37,694 nucleotides of DNA from UBA3774 sp045600025 (lineage in GTDB: Bacteria > Bacillota > Clostridia > Lachnospirales > Lachnospiraceae), in the NCBI GenBank assembly GCA_045600025.1, contig JAZRXC010000017.1:1-37694 (forward strand), written 5' to 3'. Of the stretch, positions 30,995 to 37,694 are shown piece by piece. The notes beneath the pieces were generated by a model. That model worked only from the letters and a program-made list of their open reading frames with translations. It did no database searches and was not told the DNA's origin. The translations under genes were made by a program, and so were the position numbers. Within the stretch, counting starts at the first letter, position 1; each line of letters starts with the position of its first letter.

Positions 30995-31742
30995 GCAGGA
31001 GACCATAGAAAAGTGCCTTGCAGGACTTGGGATAGAGACCGAAGGCGCTGCCGAAAAACTTAATAAATATGCGGAGTTCATGGTTGAGCAAAATAAGATG
31101 TTCAATCTTACGGCGATTACGGAGTTTGAGGACATAGTTGCGAAGCATTTCGCAGACAGCCTTGCTCCGATTGCCACCGGGATTGTTTCACGTGAAACAA
31201 AAGGGTTGAAAGAGGGAGATGTTTCACGTGAAACACCCGTTACCATTATTGATGTAGGAACGGGCGCAGGACTACCCGGAGTGCCGCTTGCAACAGCGCT
31301 TCCGGAAGCGAAAGTCACTTTGCTGGACGCGCTGGCTAAAAGAATCACGTTTTTAAACGAAACAGCTAAAATGCTGCCGCTTACAAATATTTCCCCCGTG
31401 CATGCACGAGCCGAAGATGCTGCGAGGTCTGAACTTAGGGAAGCTTTTGACATAAGCGTATCCAGGGCGGTTGCGGACCTTTCAATATTGGCAGAATATT
31501 GTCTTCCGTTTGTCAAAATCGGCGGTATATTTATTTCCTACAAAGCCGTTAATTGTGAGGAAGAGGTCAAAACGGCTGAGGCGGCAATTGCTGCGCTTGG
31601 TGGAAAGCTTCAAAAAATCGAAAAGTTCGACATACCGGGGACGGACATTACAAGAAGCCTCGTTATTATCGAGAAAACAGTAAATACACCGGATAAATAC
31701 CCCCGAAGAGCGGGACTTCCTGAGAAAAAACCTATACGATAG
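30987..31742 (+). CDS. rsmG: 16S rRNA (guanine527-N7)-methyltransferase RsmG, with parS sites in frame
   Basis: SAM-dependent methyltransferase of 251 residues. Family blocks are NKMFNLTAITEFEDIVAKHFADSL-type N-terminal segment, the SAM loop IDVGTGAGLPGVPLA, then VTLLDALAKRITFL and the VSRAVADLSILAEYC segment. Between the DSL helix and the SAM loop is a longer loop than in E. coli. It contains the pentapeptide VSRET twice, each encoded by a parS palindrome. GTG at 30987 is chosen as start because of the AAGGA site before it. TTG at 30972 would add five residues. It overlaps the mnmG end by eight bases and lies just before parA. Confidence 0.94.
   Translation: MNRQETIEKCLAGLGIETEGAAEKLNKYAEFMVEQNKMFNLTAITEFEDIVAKHFADSLAPIATGIVSRETKGLKEGDVSRETPVTIIDVGTGAGLPGVPLATALPEAKVTLLDALAKRITFLNETAKMLPLTNISPVHARAEDAARSELREAFDISVSRAVADLSILAEYCLPFVKIGGIFISYKAVNCEEEVKTAEAAIAALGGKLQKIEKFDIPGTDITRSLVIIEKTVNTPDKYPRRAGLPEKKPIR
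31184..31199. promoter_or_regulatory. parS site 1 (ParB-binding centromere)
   Basis: TGTTTCACGTGAAACA, a perfect 16-base palindrome matching the bacterial parS consensus. It is read in the rsmG frame as V-S-R-E-T. About 1.4 kb upstream of parB. Confidence 0.95.
31220..31235. promoter_or_regulatory. parS site 2 (ParB-binding centromere)
   Basis: A second identical TGTTTCACGTGAAACA, centre-to-centre 36 bases from site 1 (12 codons, the same reading frame, again coding V-S-R-E-T). Confidence 0.95.
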
Positions 31743-31751
31743 ACCATTTTA

Positions 31752-31760
31752 TGTTATAAT
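31752..31760 (+). promoter_or_regulatory. Extended -10 promoter for parA-parB-DUF4446
   Basis: TGTTATAAT combines an extended TG element with a perfect TATAAT. No good -35 is seen at the 17-base position, which fits an extended -10 promoter. The parA ATG is 20 bases downstream behind AAGGAG. Confidence 0.6.
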
Positions 31761-31780
31761 TTGCCATACAAGGAGTGGTT

Positions 31781-32557
31781 ATGAGCAGAGTAATTGCAAT
31801 TGCAAACCAAAAAGGCGGAGTCGGAAAGACCACTACAGCGGTGAGTCTTGCAGCATGTATCGCAGAAACCGGCAGAAAGGTTCTTGCGATAGATATTGAT
31901 CCGCAGGGCAACCTTACGAGTGGACTCGGCATAGAAAAAGAGGACGTTGATAATAGCGTATATCAGATTTTAATTGGCGACTGCGAAGCGTCGGATGCCA
32001 TCTGCACCTGTGCGTGCAAGAATCTTGACGTTATCCCTTCGCACGTTAACCTCGCCGGCGCCGAAGTAGAGCTTCTCGACATTAATAAGAGAGAGTATCT
32101 TCTGCGCGACCGCATAGCAGGTATACGCGATAAATACGAGTTCATCATAATCGACTGCCCGCCCGCGCTCAGCATGCTTACAATCAATGCGCTTACTACT
32201 GCGGACAGTGTGCTAGTACCGATTCAGTGTGAATACTATGCGCTGGAAGGCTTATCACAGCTCATGCACACGATAGATCTTGTAAGAGAGCGCCTCAACG
32301 AGAAGCTCTACATACAGGGCGTAGTATTTACCATGTATGATTCAAGAACAAATCTGTCACTCCAGGTTGTTGAAAACGTGCGTGACACCCTTAATCAGCA
32401 CATTTACCGTACCATAATTCCGAGAAACGTAAGGCTCGCCGAGGCGCCCAGCCACGGATTGCCTATAAATATATATGATTCATCGTCTTCCGGTGCCGAA
32501 AGCTACCGAAAACTGGCCGCGGAAGTTATAGAAGAAGCTAAGAAAGCAGGAAAATGA
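31781..32557 (+). CDS. parA: Chromosome-partitioning ATPase ParA/Soj
   Basis: Deviant Walker ATPase of 258 residues. It opens with VIAIANQKGGVGKTTTAVSLAA-type motif containing both P-loop lysines, followed by VLAIDIDPQGNLTSGLG, FIIIDCPPALSMLT (Walker B) and PIQCEYYALEGLSQL. It has no N-terminal helix-turn-helix, so it is the short chromosomal (Soj) type. It works with ParB on parS to segregate origins and regulates DnaA in Bacillus. The reading frame is open two codons upstream from a GTG, but the ATG at 31781 follows AAGGAG at good spacing. parB begins one base after its stop. Confidence 0.97.
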   Translation: MSRVIAIANQKGGVGKTTTAVSLAACIAETGRKVLAIDIDPQGNLTSGLGIEKEDVDNSVYQILIGDCEASDAICTCACKNLDVIPSHVNLAGAEVELLDINKREYLLRDRIAGIRDKYEFIIIDCPPALSMLTINALTTADSVLVPIQCEYYALEGLSQLMHTIDLVRERLNEKLYIQGVVFTMYDSRTNLSLQVVENVRDTLNQHIYRTIIPRNVRLAEAPSHGLPINIYDSSSSGAESYRKLAAEVIEEAKKAGK

Positions 32558-32558
32558 T

Positions 32559-33434
32559 ATGGCGACACAAAAAGGTTTAGGCAGAGGACTAGACTCCCTC
32601 ATTGCCATTAAGAAAGAGAATGATGCGCCGCAGCAGCCGGACGCCATGGTTAAAATATCACTGGTTGAGCCAAACCGCGAGCAGCCTCGTAAGAAATTTG
32701 ATGACGAGGCGATGGAGGAGCTGACGAAATCTGTCAGCGCATATGGCGTCATCCAGCCGCTCATAGTAGTAAAAACAGGCGGCAAATACCAGATAGTTGC
32801 AGGCGAGCGCAGATGGAGAGCCGCACAGAAGGCAGGACTCAAGGAGGTTCCGGTAATTATTCGCGATTACACCCCTACGGAAATCCGCGAGATAGCGCTT
32901 ATTGAGAACATTCAGCGCCAGGATCTGAATCCGATAGAAGAGGCAGAGGCTTATGCTGCTCTTATAAAAGAGCACGGCATCCGCCAGGACGAACTGGCAG
33001 AGAAGCTCTCAAAGAGCCGTGCAGCGGTAGCTAACCGTCTGCGTCTTCTTAAGCTTCCGGAATCAGTAAGAGCTTATGTAATTGACGGAAAGCTTTCCGA
33101 AGGACACGCAAGAGCAATACTGGGAGCTGAAGGAAAAGAACTGCAGCAAAAGCTTGCAGAAGAGGTGCTTCTGCGAGGACTCAGCGTACGCGAGACTGAA
33201 AAACTTGCAAAAGGTCGCGAAGTAGTCAAAAAGCCTGCACGCGAGGCAGCATGGAAAAAAGAAGATAAAGCGTTCTATAAGAAACTTGAAGACGATTTAA
33301 AGGCAGGCCTCGGAACCAAAGTTACGCTTAAACGAGACGATAAAGAAAAAGGCAAAATAGTAGTTGAATATTATTCTCTTGAGGAACTTGAGAGACTTGC
33401 AGAGATTCTCTGCAAAGGTAACGGAGAAGACTGA
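32559..33434 (+). CDS. parB: Chromosome-partitioning protein ParB/Spo0J
   Basis: DNA-binding CTP-switch protein of 291 residues. The N-terminus has GLGRGLDSLI, then the ParB/Srx domain with EPNREQPRKKFDDEAMEELTKS-like region, the CTP-binding GERRWRAAQKAG motif and ALIENIQRQDLNPIEEA. The helix-turn-helix lies at IRQDELAEKLSKSRAAVANRLRLLKLPE, with GKLSEGHARAIL after it. A Lys-rich C-terminal dimerisation domain ends ...EELERLAEILCKG. It should bind the two parS sites in rsmG. Its stop overlaps the next gene by one base (TGATG). Confidence 0.97.
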   Translation: MATQKGLGRGLDSLIAIKKENDAPQQPDAMVKISLVEPNREQPRKKFDDEAMEELTKSVSAYGVIQPLIVVKTGGKYQIVAGERRWRAAQKAGLKEVPVIIRDYTPTEIREIALIENIQRQDLNPIEEAEAYAALIKEHGIRQDELAEKLSKSRAAVANRLRLLKLPESVRAYVIDGKLSEGHARAILGAEGKELQQKLAEEVLLRGLSVRETEKLAKGREVVKKPAREAAWKKEDKAFYKKLEDDLKAGLGTKVTLKRDDKEKGKIVVEYYSLEELERLAEILCKGNGED

Positions 33435-33934
33435 TGGATTCATTGTTACAGAAACTCGGAATAGACGCAGGGACATTTGTCATCATTCTTGCGATTGTAG
33501 TTGTAGTACTGCTTGCGCTTTTGGTGATAATTCTTATTACTATGGCTAAGATGTACAAAAGATACGACTTCTTTATGCGTGGCAAGGACGCCGAGACGCT
33601 GGAAGACAAGGTCATGGACTCATATACAAAGGTCCGCCTCCTTCAGAATCAGGTCGCTGACAACCGCGAGAGGTTAAAACACGCGCAGCAAGGGGTAAAT
33701 GGTTCATTTGCCAAGACGGGCATTGTCAAATACAACGCCTTTGACGGAATGGGCGGACAATCCAGCTTTGCGCTTGCTTTGCTTGACTACCAGAACAACG
33801 GATTTATCTTAAATGCGATGCATTCCCGCACCTCCTGCTATATGTACGTTAAGGAAGTAAAAGACGGCCAGCCGGACTCCGCGCTTGGAAAAGAAGAACA
33901 AGAAGCACTAAATAAGGCTCTTGGCCGTTCATAA
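33434..33934 (+). CDS. DUF4446 family membrane protein
   Basis: Protein of 166 residues. One strongly hydrophobic helix (about residues 15-38, rich in Val/Leu/Ile) is followed by a charged helical stretch (about 45-90, probable coiled coil) and a C-terminal domain with the family pattern GIVKYNAFDGMGGQSSFALALLD and ILNAMHSR. This corresponds to the DUF4446 family, which commonly follows parB in Clostridia. Function is unknown; the translational overlap with parB (TGATG) suggests a link with chromosome segregation or the membrane near the origin, which is inference. The stop codon lies in an 11-base tandem repeat (TTCATAATTTG at 33928-33938 and 33939-33949). Confidence 0.9.
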   Translation: MDSLLQKLGIDAGTFVIILAIVVVVLLALLVIILITMAKMYKRYDFFMRGKDAETLEDKVMDSYTKVRLLQNQVADNRERLKHAQQGVNGSFAKTGIVKYNAFDGMGGQSSFALALLDYQNNGFILNAMHSRTSCYMYVKEVKDGQPDSALGKEEQEALNKALGRS

Positions 33935-33975
33935 TTTGTTCATAATTTGTTTTAAAAACATTTACTTAAAAAGAA

Positions 33976-34006
33976 TTGTTTGTTAAATAAAGGGAGATAC
34001 TATAAT
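33976..34006 (+). promoter_or_regulatory. Weak promoter-like sequence in convergent intergenic region
   Basis: TTGTTT (33976-33981) and a perfect TATAAT (34001-34006), but with a 19-base spacer. No reading frame follows; only hairpins lie downstream. It might drive a short untranslated RNA or be chance in AT-rich DNA. Confidence 0.25.
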
Positions 34007-34037
34007 AGCGTAGATGACAACAAGTTTTTTCATAATA

Positions 34038-34088
34038 GAGCCGAAAGGCTCCCTCCCTTTTGAATAGGCCCTGCCGATTGGCAGGGCC
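34038..34088 (+). terminator. Two hairpins after the parAB-DUF4446 genes
   Basis: GAGCC-GAAA-GGCTC (34038-34051) is followed by a pyrimidine run ending CCCTTTT. GGCCCTGCC-GATT-GGCAGGGCC (34067-34088) is a perfect nine-pair stem followed only by TT. Neither has a classic long T-tract, so they are likely but not ideal terminators for rightward transcription. Confidence 0.55.
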
Positions 34089-34105
34089 TTAAGTGTGCAA
34101 ATAAT

Positions 34106-34128
34106 AAAAATCCTGCCGGTTGGCAGGA
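34106..34128 (-). terminator. Intrinsic terminator of glnN
   Basis: TCCTGCC-GGTT-GGCAGGA (34111-34128) followed on the minus strand by five T (34110-34106). It lies 13 bases after the glnN stop. Its stem-loop is nearly the same sequence as the inner part of the hairpin at 34067-34088. Confidence 0.82.
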
Positions 34129-34141
34129 CCTTTAGTTATAT

Positions 34142-36259
34142 TCAGATCTCAAAAAGTATGTCGCCGTATGAAGGAATCGGCCATAGCGATTTATCCACAA
34201 GCTTTTCAAGCTGATCGAGAGGCATGCGCAGCGCATCCATGGAAGGTCTCACAAGATCCTTATACATACGGGCCTTGGTTGCGATATTTACATTTGCCTC
34301 TGTCAGAGCAATTGCCTCGTCGAGCGCGTGTGCGGCGTGGCCAGCCTGCGCAAGCAGCGTAGAAACCCTAACGAGAAGGCTCTCCTGGTGTGAGGTGTCA
34401 CTCTCGGTACCGGTCTGCTTTATGGTATTTATTGCCGCAGCCAGCTGCTCGGTGTATTTTATAACTGCCGGGATGAGCTGCTTATTTGCAATGTTCAGCA
34501 TGGCAAGAGATTCAATATGCATCTGATTTGAGAAGGTCTCGTAGCGAATCTCCGCACGAGCAGAAAGTTCGGCGGCAGAAAGCACGCCGAGGCGCTCAAA
34601 CATATCAACCGTTTCCGGGAAAGTAAGCGCGGGGATTGCATCAACCATACTCGGCAGGTTCGGGAGGCCTCTTGTTTCAGCTTCATCAGTCCATTCCTGA
34701 GAATATCCGTTGCCATCAAAGAGAACTTTTTTGTGCTCAGAGACGTATTCGCGAATGATCCCGTATACCGCATCAAGCTTATCATCAGCTGCTTCTATGC
34801 GAGCAGCAGCCTCATTAAACGCCTGCGCGGCTATACTGTTAAGAACCGTAGTCGAGCTTGCAACAGAATCTGATGAGCCGACCATACGGAACTCGAAGCG
34901 ATTGCCGTTATAGGCAAATGGGGACGTGCGGTTCCGGTCGGTCATATCCTTCTTGAATACCGGAAGGAAAGGAACGCCGGTCTTGAGCCTCTCGCTCTCT
35001 CCTACATTTGAAGCAAAGCCGGACTGAAGGATGCTGTCAAGCTCACGTCCGAGCGCATCGCCGAGATATACGGAGATAATGGCAGGCGGCGCTTCATGTC
35101 CGCCGAGACGGTAATCATTACCGGGATTTGCAGCGGAGAGTCTGAGCAGGGCCGCATGTCTGTCAACAGCGGCAATGATGCAGGCAAGAACCAGAAGGAA
35201 GCGAACGTTTTCTTCCGGATTCTTACCGGGATCCATAAGATTTGCGCCGGTATCTGTTATCAGAGACCAGTTGTTGTGCTTGCCGGAGCCGTTTATACCG
35301 GCAAAAGGCTTCTCATGAAGAAGGCAAGCCAGTCCCTGACGATCAGCAACCTTTTTCAAGGTCTCCATAATCAGCTGATTCTGGTCGGCCGTGATATTTG
35401 CGGTCATATATACGGAGCAGATTTCATGCTGCGCCGGGGCAAATTCATTGTGCTGCAGCTTAGCGGGTACTCCGTAACGCCAGAGCTCTTCATTTACCGC
35501 TTTCATAAAAGCACCGGTCCTGTCGCTGATGCTGCCCGAATAATGCGCAGCAACGTCCTGATCCTTGGCCGGCATAGCACCAAAAAGCGTACGGCCGGTA
35601 TAGATAAGGTCCTTGCGCGCACGGTATTTTTCTTTTGATATCAGGAAATATTCCTGCTCCGCGCCTGTCATCGGTATAACGCGGCGTGTCACATCGTCAC
35701 CGAGCGCTCGCAGAAGGCGAAGCGAAGCTTTGTTTATGGCTTCCATTGAGCGAAGCAGCGGAGTCTTTAAGTCCAAAGCGTCACCGGAGTATGTACAAAA
35801 AGCAGTAGGAATGCACAAAATCGTACCTACGGAATCTTCTTTTAAGAATGCGGGCGACGAGCAGTCCCAGGTAGTGTAGCCGCGTGCCTCGAAGGTTGCA
35901 CGCAGACCGCCGTTAGGGAAAGCGGACGCATCAAGCTCTCCTCTTACGAGTTCTTTGCCTGAGAATTCGGATATTACGTTATAATTTTCATCGGGAACAC
36001 TGATAAAGGAAACGTGTTTTTCGGCAGTCACTCCTGTGAGCGGCTGAAACCAGTGCGTGAAATGGGTCGCGCCGTGCTCGGTCGCCCAGTCTTTCATAGC
36101 GCCGGCAACCTGCTCTGCCGTTGCAAGCGACAGCTCTGCGCCTTCATTTAATGAGCACTGCAGCTCTGCAAAAACCTCTGCGGAGACGCGCTCGCGCAGA
36201 CTTTCCATATCAAATACGCGACTGGCAAATATTTCTGATACCGAAAAAGAGTTGTTCAT
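34142..36259 (-). CDS. glnN: Glutamine synthetase type III
   Basis: Large glutamine synthetase of 705 residues, the size of the GSIII family (type I enzymes are about 450). It forms glutamine from glutamate, ammonia and ATP in the cytoplasm. Family features include the N-terminal THFTHWFQPLTGVTAEKHVSF (about residues 80-102), the GAEQEYFLI metal-binding Glu motif, HNEFAPAQHEICSVY (about 265-280), the ATP region GINGSGKHNNWS (about 325) and the long helical C-terminal domain. A TGAGGAA site precedes the ATG. It starts 20 bases after the RNA methyltransferase gene, probably co-transcribed, and is transcribed toward the origin against replication. Confidence 0.96.
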   Translation of the reverse strand: MNNSFSVSEIFASRVFDMESLRERVSAEVFAELQCSLNEGAELSLATAEQVAGAMKDWATEHGATHFTHWFQPLTGVTAEKHVSFISVPDENYNVISEFSGKELVRGELDASAFPNGGLRATFEARGYTTWDCSSPAFLKEDSVGTILCIPTAFCTYSGDALDLKTPLLRSMEAINKASLRLLRALGDDVTRRVIPMTGAEQEYFLISKEKYRARKDLIYTGRTLFGAMPAKDQDVAAHYSGSISDRTGAFMKAVNEELWRYGVPAKLQHNEFAPAQHEICSVYMTANITADQNQLIMETLKKVADRQGLACLLHEKPFAGINGSGKHNNWSLITDTGANLMDPGKNPEENVRFLLVLACIIAAVDRHAALLRLSAANPGNDYRLGGHEAPPAIISVYLGDALGRELDSILQSGFASNVGESERLKTGVPFLPVFKKDMTDRNRTSPFAYNGNRFEFRMVGSSDSVASSTTVLNSIAAQAFNEAAARIEAADDKLDAVYGIIREYVSEHKKVLFDGNGYSQEWTDEAETRGLPNLPSMVDAIPALTFPETVDMFERLGVLSAAELSARAEIRYETFSNQMHIESLAMLNIANKQLIPAVIKYTEQLAAAINTIKQTGTESDTSHQESLLVRVSTLLAQAGHAAHALDEAIALTEANVNIATKARMYKDLVRPSMDALRMPLDQLEKLVDKSLWPIPSYGDILFEI

Positions 36260-36279
36260 ACAAGTTCCTCATTTGAAAA

Positions 36280-37602
36280 TTATGAAATTATGATACCACG
36301 CCGGAGCCCTTTCGGGTAGTGATTTTTAATCTGTCCGCCGGAAGTTTTTCCGAATGCGAGCCCAACTCCATCTATACATAGCAGAGTATATCCCGAAAAG
36401 CCGTCCGCACAGAAAAGAACCTCACCGTTTATATAGGCTGCCGCCTGTTCATCGCTTAGTTCAACTACCTGCGAGAATTCGCCGGGCAGGAGCGCATGCG
36501 CAAGGGCAAATGACGGCACAAATCGGTCGTGATCCATATAGCCCAGTTCAAGACCGGGGCGCGTTACCTTTATTCCGTCGAGATTAATCGCTTCGGGCAT
36601 CAGATACAGATGATCTCCGAAAGAAAGCAGGAGGCTTTTATCATAAATGTAGTTCGGCATATACGCGGCAGCAAAGTGCTTCCACTCTTCTGCCTGCGTG
36701 CGGTTTGATTTTAATTTGCCTCTTGCAGGAGAGGGCTCCGCCTTGCCGCTTTTTTGCAGCACCGCTACGTAGTGCCCGCCGCCTTCTATCTTATGCGGAA
36801 GAAGCTTTTCTTCGGAGATAAGGGAATACTCGCTAAAGCGCGCAAGGAACCACGCGATGTTTTCCTCATCTTCCTCACGGGCAAATGTACAAGTTGAATA
36901 TATAAGCTTTCCGCCCGGAGCAACGCAAGAAGCGGCCTTTTCCAATATTTCTTTTTGGCGCGCGGCGCACATTCTTACGGTCTCGGGACTCCACATGCTA
37001 AGGGCATCCGGCTCTTTTTTGAACATGCCTTCGCCGGAGCAGGGAGCATCGACAACTACTCTGTCAAAGAATTCGCAGAACCGCTCCGCGATATGCTCGG
37101 GAGTTTCATTTGTTACTATTGTATTTGCAAGCCCCATGCGTTCTACGTTCTGTGAGAGAACCGCCGCACGTTTTGGGATTATTTCATTTGCGATAAGAAG
37201 TCCGCTGCCTGACAGTGCATCCGCGAGGGCACAGCTTTTTCCGCCGGGAGCAGCGCATAGATCGAGCACTCTCATACCGGGCCGTATGTCTGCAGCTGCG
37301 GCTACGCTCATCGCGGAAGGCTCCTGCATGTAGTAGGCGCCTGCTTCATGAAGAGGGTGCCTGCCGGGGCGGTCAGCTTCGTTGTAATAATAGCCATCAA
37401 GCGACCACGGCACTTTTGTAAGAGGCCAACCGGTCCGCGCCTTGAGCTTTTCTACGCTGTATCTTCTGCTTATTCTAAGCGCGCCGGCAAGAGGTCTTTC
37501 ATAGCTTTCGGCAAATGCATCATATTCACCGCCGAGATCTTCTTTCATTCGCGCCGCAAAAGCTTCAGGCAGTATTATTTTTCCGTCAGTTTCCTGTTTC
37601 AT
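36280..37602 (-). CDS. RsmB/NOP-family rRNA (cytosine-C5) methyltransferase, RsmF-like
   Basis: SAM-dependent RNA m5C methyltransferase of 440 residues. It begins ILPEAFAARMKEDLGGEYDAF, typical of the RsmF/YebU branch. The SAM motif I is VLDLCAAPGGKSCALAD, the substrate-binding pocket VVVDAPCSGEGMF carries one catalytic-cycle Cys (about residue 187), and YSTCTF carries the nucleophile (about residue 238). A C-terminal domain of about 140 residues follows, as in RsmF-type enzymes. No ribosome site is visible. A -10 element lies only seven bases before the ATG, so the mRNA may be leaderless. The exact rRNA target cannot be read from sequence. Confidence 0.9.
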   Translation of the reverse strand: MKQETDGKIILPEAFAARMKEDLGGEYDAFAESYERPLAGALRISRRYSVEKLKARTGWPLTKVPWSLDGYYYNEADRPGRHPLHEAGAYYMQEPSAMSVAAAADIRPGMRVLDLCAAPGGKSCALADALSGSGLLIANEIIPKRAAVLSQNVERMGLANTIVTNETPEHIAERFCEFFDRVVVDAPCSGEGMFKKEPDALSMWSPETVRMCAARQKEILEKAASCVAPGGKLIYSTCTFAREEDEENIAWFLARFSEYSLISEEKLLPHKIEGGGHYVAVLQKSGKAEPSPARGKLKSNRTQAEEWKHFAAAYMPNYIYDKSLLLSFGDHLYLMPEAINLDGIKVTRPGLELGYMDHDRFVPSFALAHALLPGEFSQVVELSDEQAAAYINGEVLFCADGFSGYTLLCIDGVGLAFGKTSGGQIKNHYPKGLRRGIIIS

Positions 37603-37609
37603 AAATTAC

Positions 37610-37618
37610 AGTATAGCA
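37610..37618 (-). promoter_or_regulatory. Extended -10 element close to the methyltransferase start
   Basis: TGCTATACT on the minus strand (37618-37610): extended TG plus TATACT (five of six to TATAAT). Only seven bases (37609-37603) separate it from the ATG at 37602, so the expected start of transcription coincides with the start codon. No good -35 is seen. Confidence 0.5.
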
Positions 37619-37694
37619 CAGTTTTGCCGCAAATATAAATCCATCTGCCGCATTCTTATTTTTTGTGCTACAATAACTGCAGTGTACATTCGTA

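Overview
This window spans a chromosomal replication origin of a Gram-positive bacterium, most likely an anaerobic Clostridia member (Lachnospiraceae- or Anaerovoracaceae-like; the genus cannot be fixed from sequence alone). The evidence is the gene order dnaA-dnaN-yaaA-recF-gyrB-gyrA on one side and rpmH-rnpA-yidD-yidC-jag-mnmE-mnmG-rsmG-parA-parB on the other. It also has purine-rich Shine-Dalgarno sites, a VPKTG sortase-type anchor, a type III glutamine synthetase, a DUF4446 protein after parB and a YknXYZ-like export system.

Layout. Positions 1-9290 (minus) look like one long transcription unit. It starts at a strong promoter (9333-9361) and reads: secreted endonuclease/exonuclease/phosphatase-fold enzyme, stand-alone TrpB2-type tryptophan synthase beta, lipoprotein adaptor, ABC ATPase, second adaptor with a large insertion, FtsX/MacB-type permease, MFS transporter, and a glycerophosphodiester phosphodiesterase cut by the window edge. 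Positions 9402-12383 hold a small surface/accessory island: an LPXTG-type protein with Cys-Pro repeats (minus), a sirtuin (plus) and a Pro/Thr-rich membrane-anchored protein (plus). Positions 12392-24754 (minus) are the dnaA side: dnaA, dnaN, yaaA, recF, gyrB, gyrA, serS, then a two-gene amino-acid ABC transporter whose substrate-binding domain is fused to the permease in an apparently permuted order.

The origin is bipartite. One DnaA-box cluster lies upstream of dnaA (24755-25021). A second lies between dnaA and dnaN (23190-23413) and contains a DnaA-trio-like run of six trinucleotides beside an AT-rich stretch, the arrangement known from Bacillus subtilis incC. Positions 25022-33934 (plus) carry translation, membrane-insertion, tRNA-modification and chromosome-segregation genes. 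Two perfect parS sites are written into the rsmG reading frame just upstream of parA-parB. Positions 33935-34141 are a convergent intergenic region with three hairpins, followed by glnN and an RsmF-like rRNA methyltransferase (both minus).

Most genes run away from the origin, co-directionally with replication. The exceptions are the sirtuin and second surface protein on the left arm, and glnN and the methyltransferase on the right arm. The observations most worth checking are the in-frame parS pair, the origin-unwinding element, terminator-like hairpins directly abutting the rnpA and mnmE start codons with no visible Shine-Dalgarno, the permuted binding protein/permease with its extended ATPase, the adaptor with an insertion in its coiled-coil hairpin, and the Cys-rich surface repeats. 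No mobile element, CRISPR array, tRNA or rRNA was seen.
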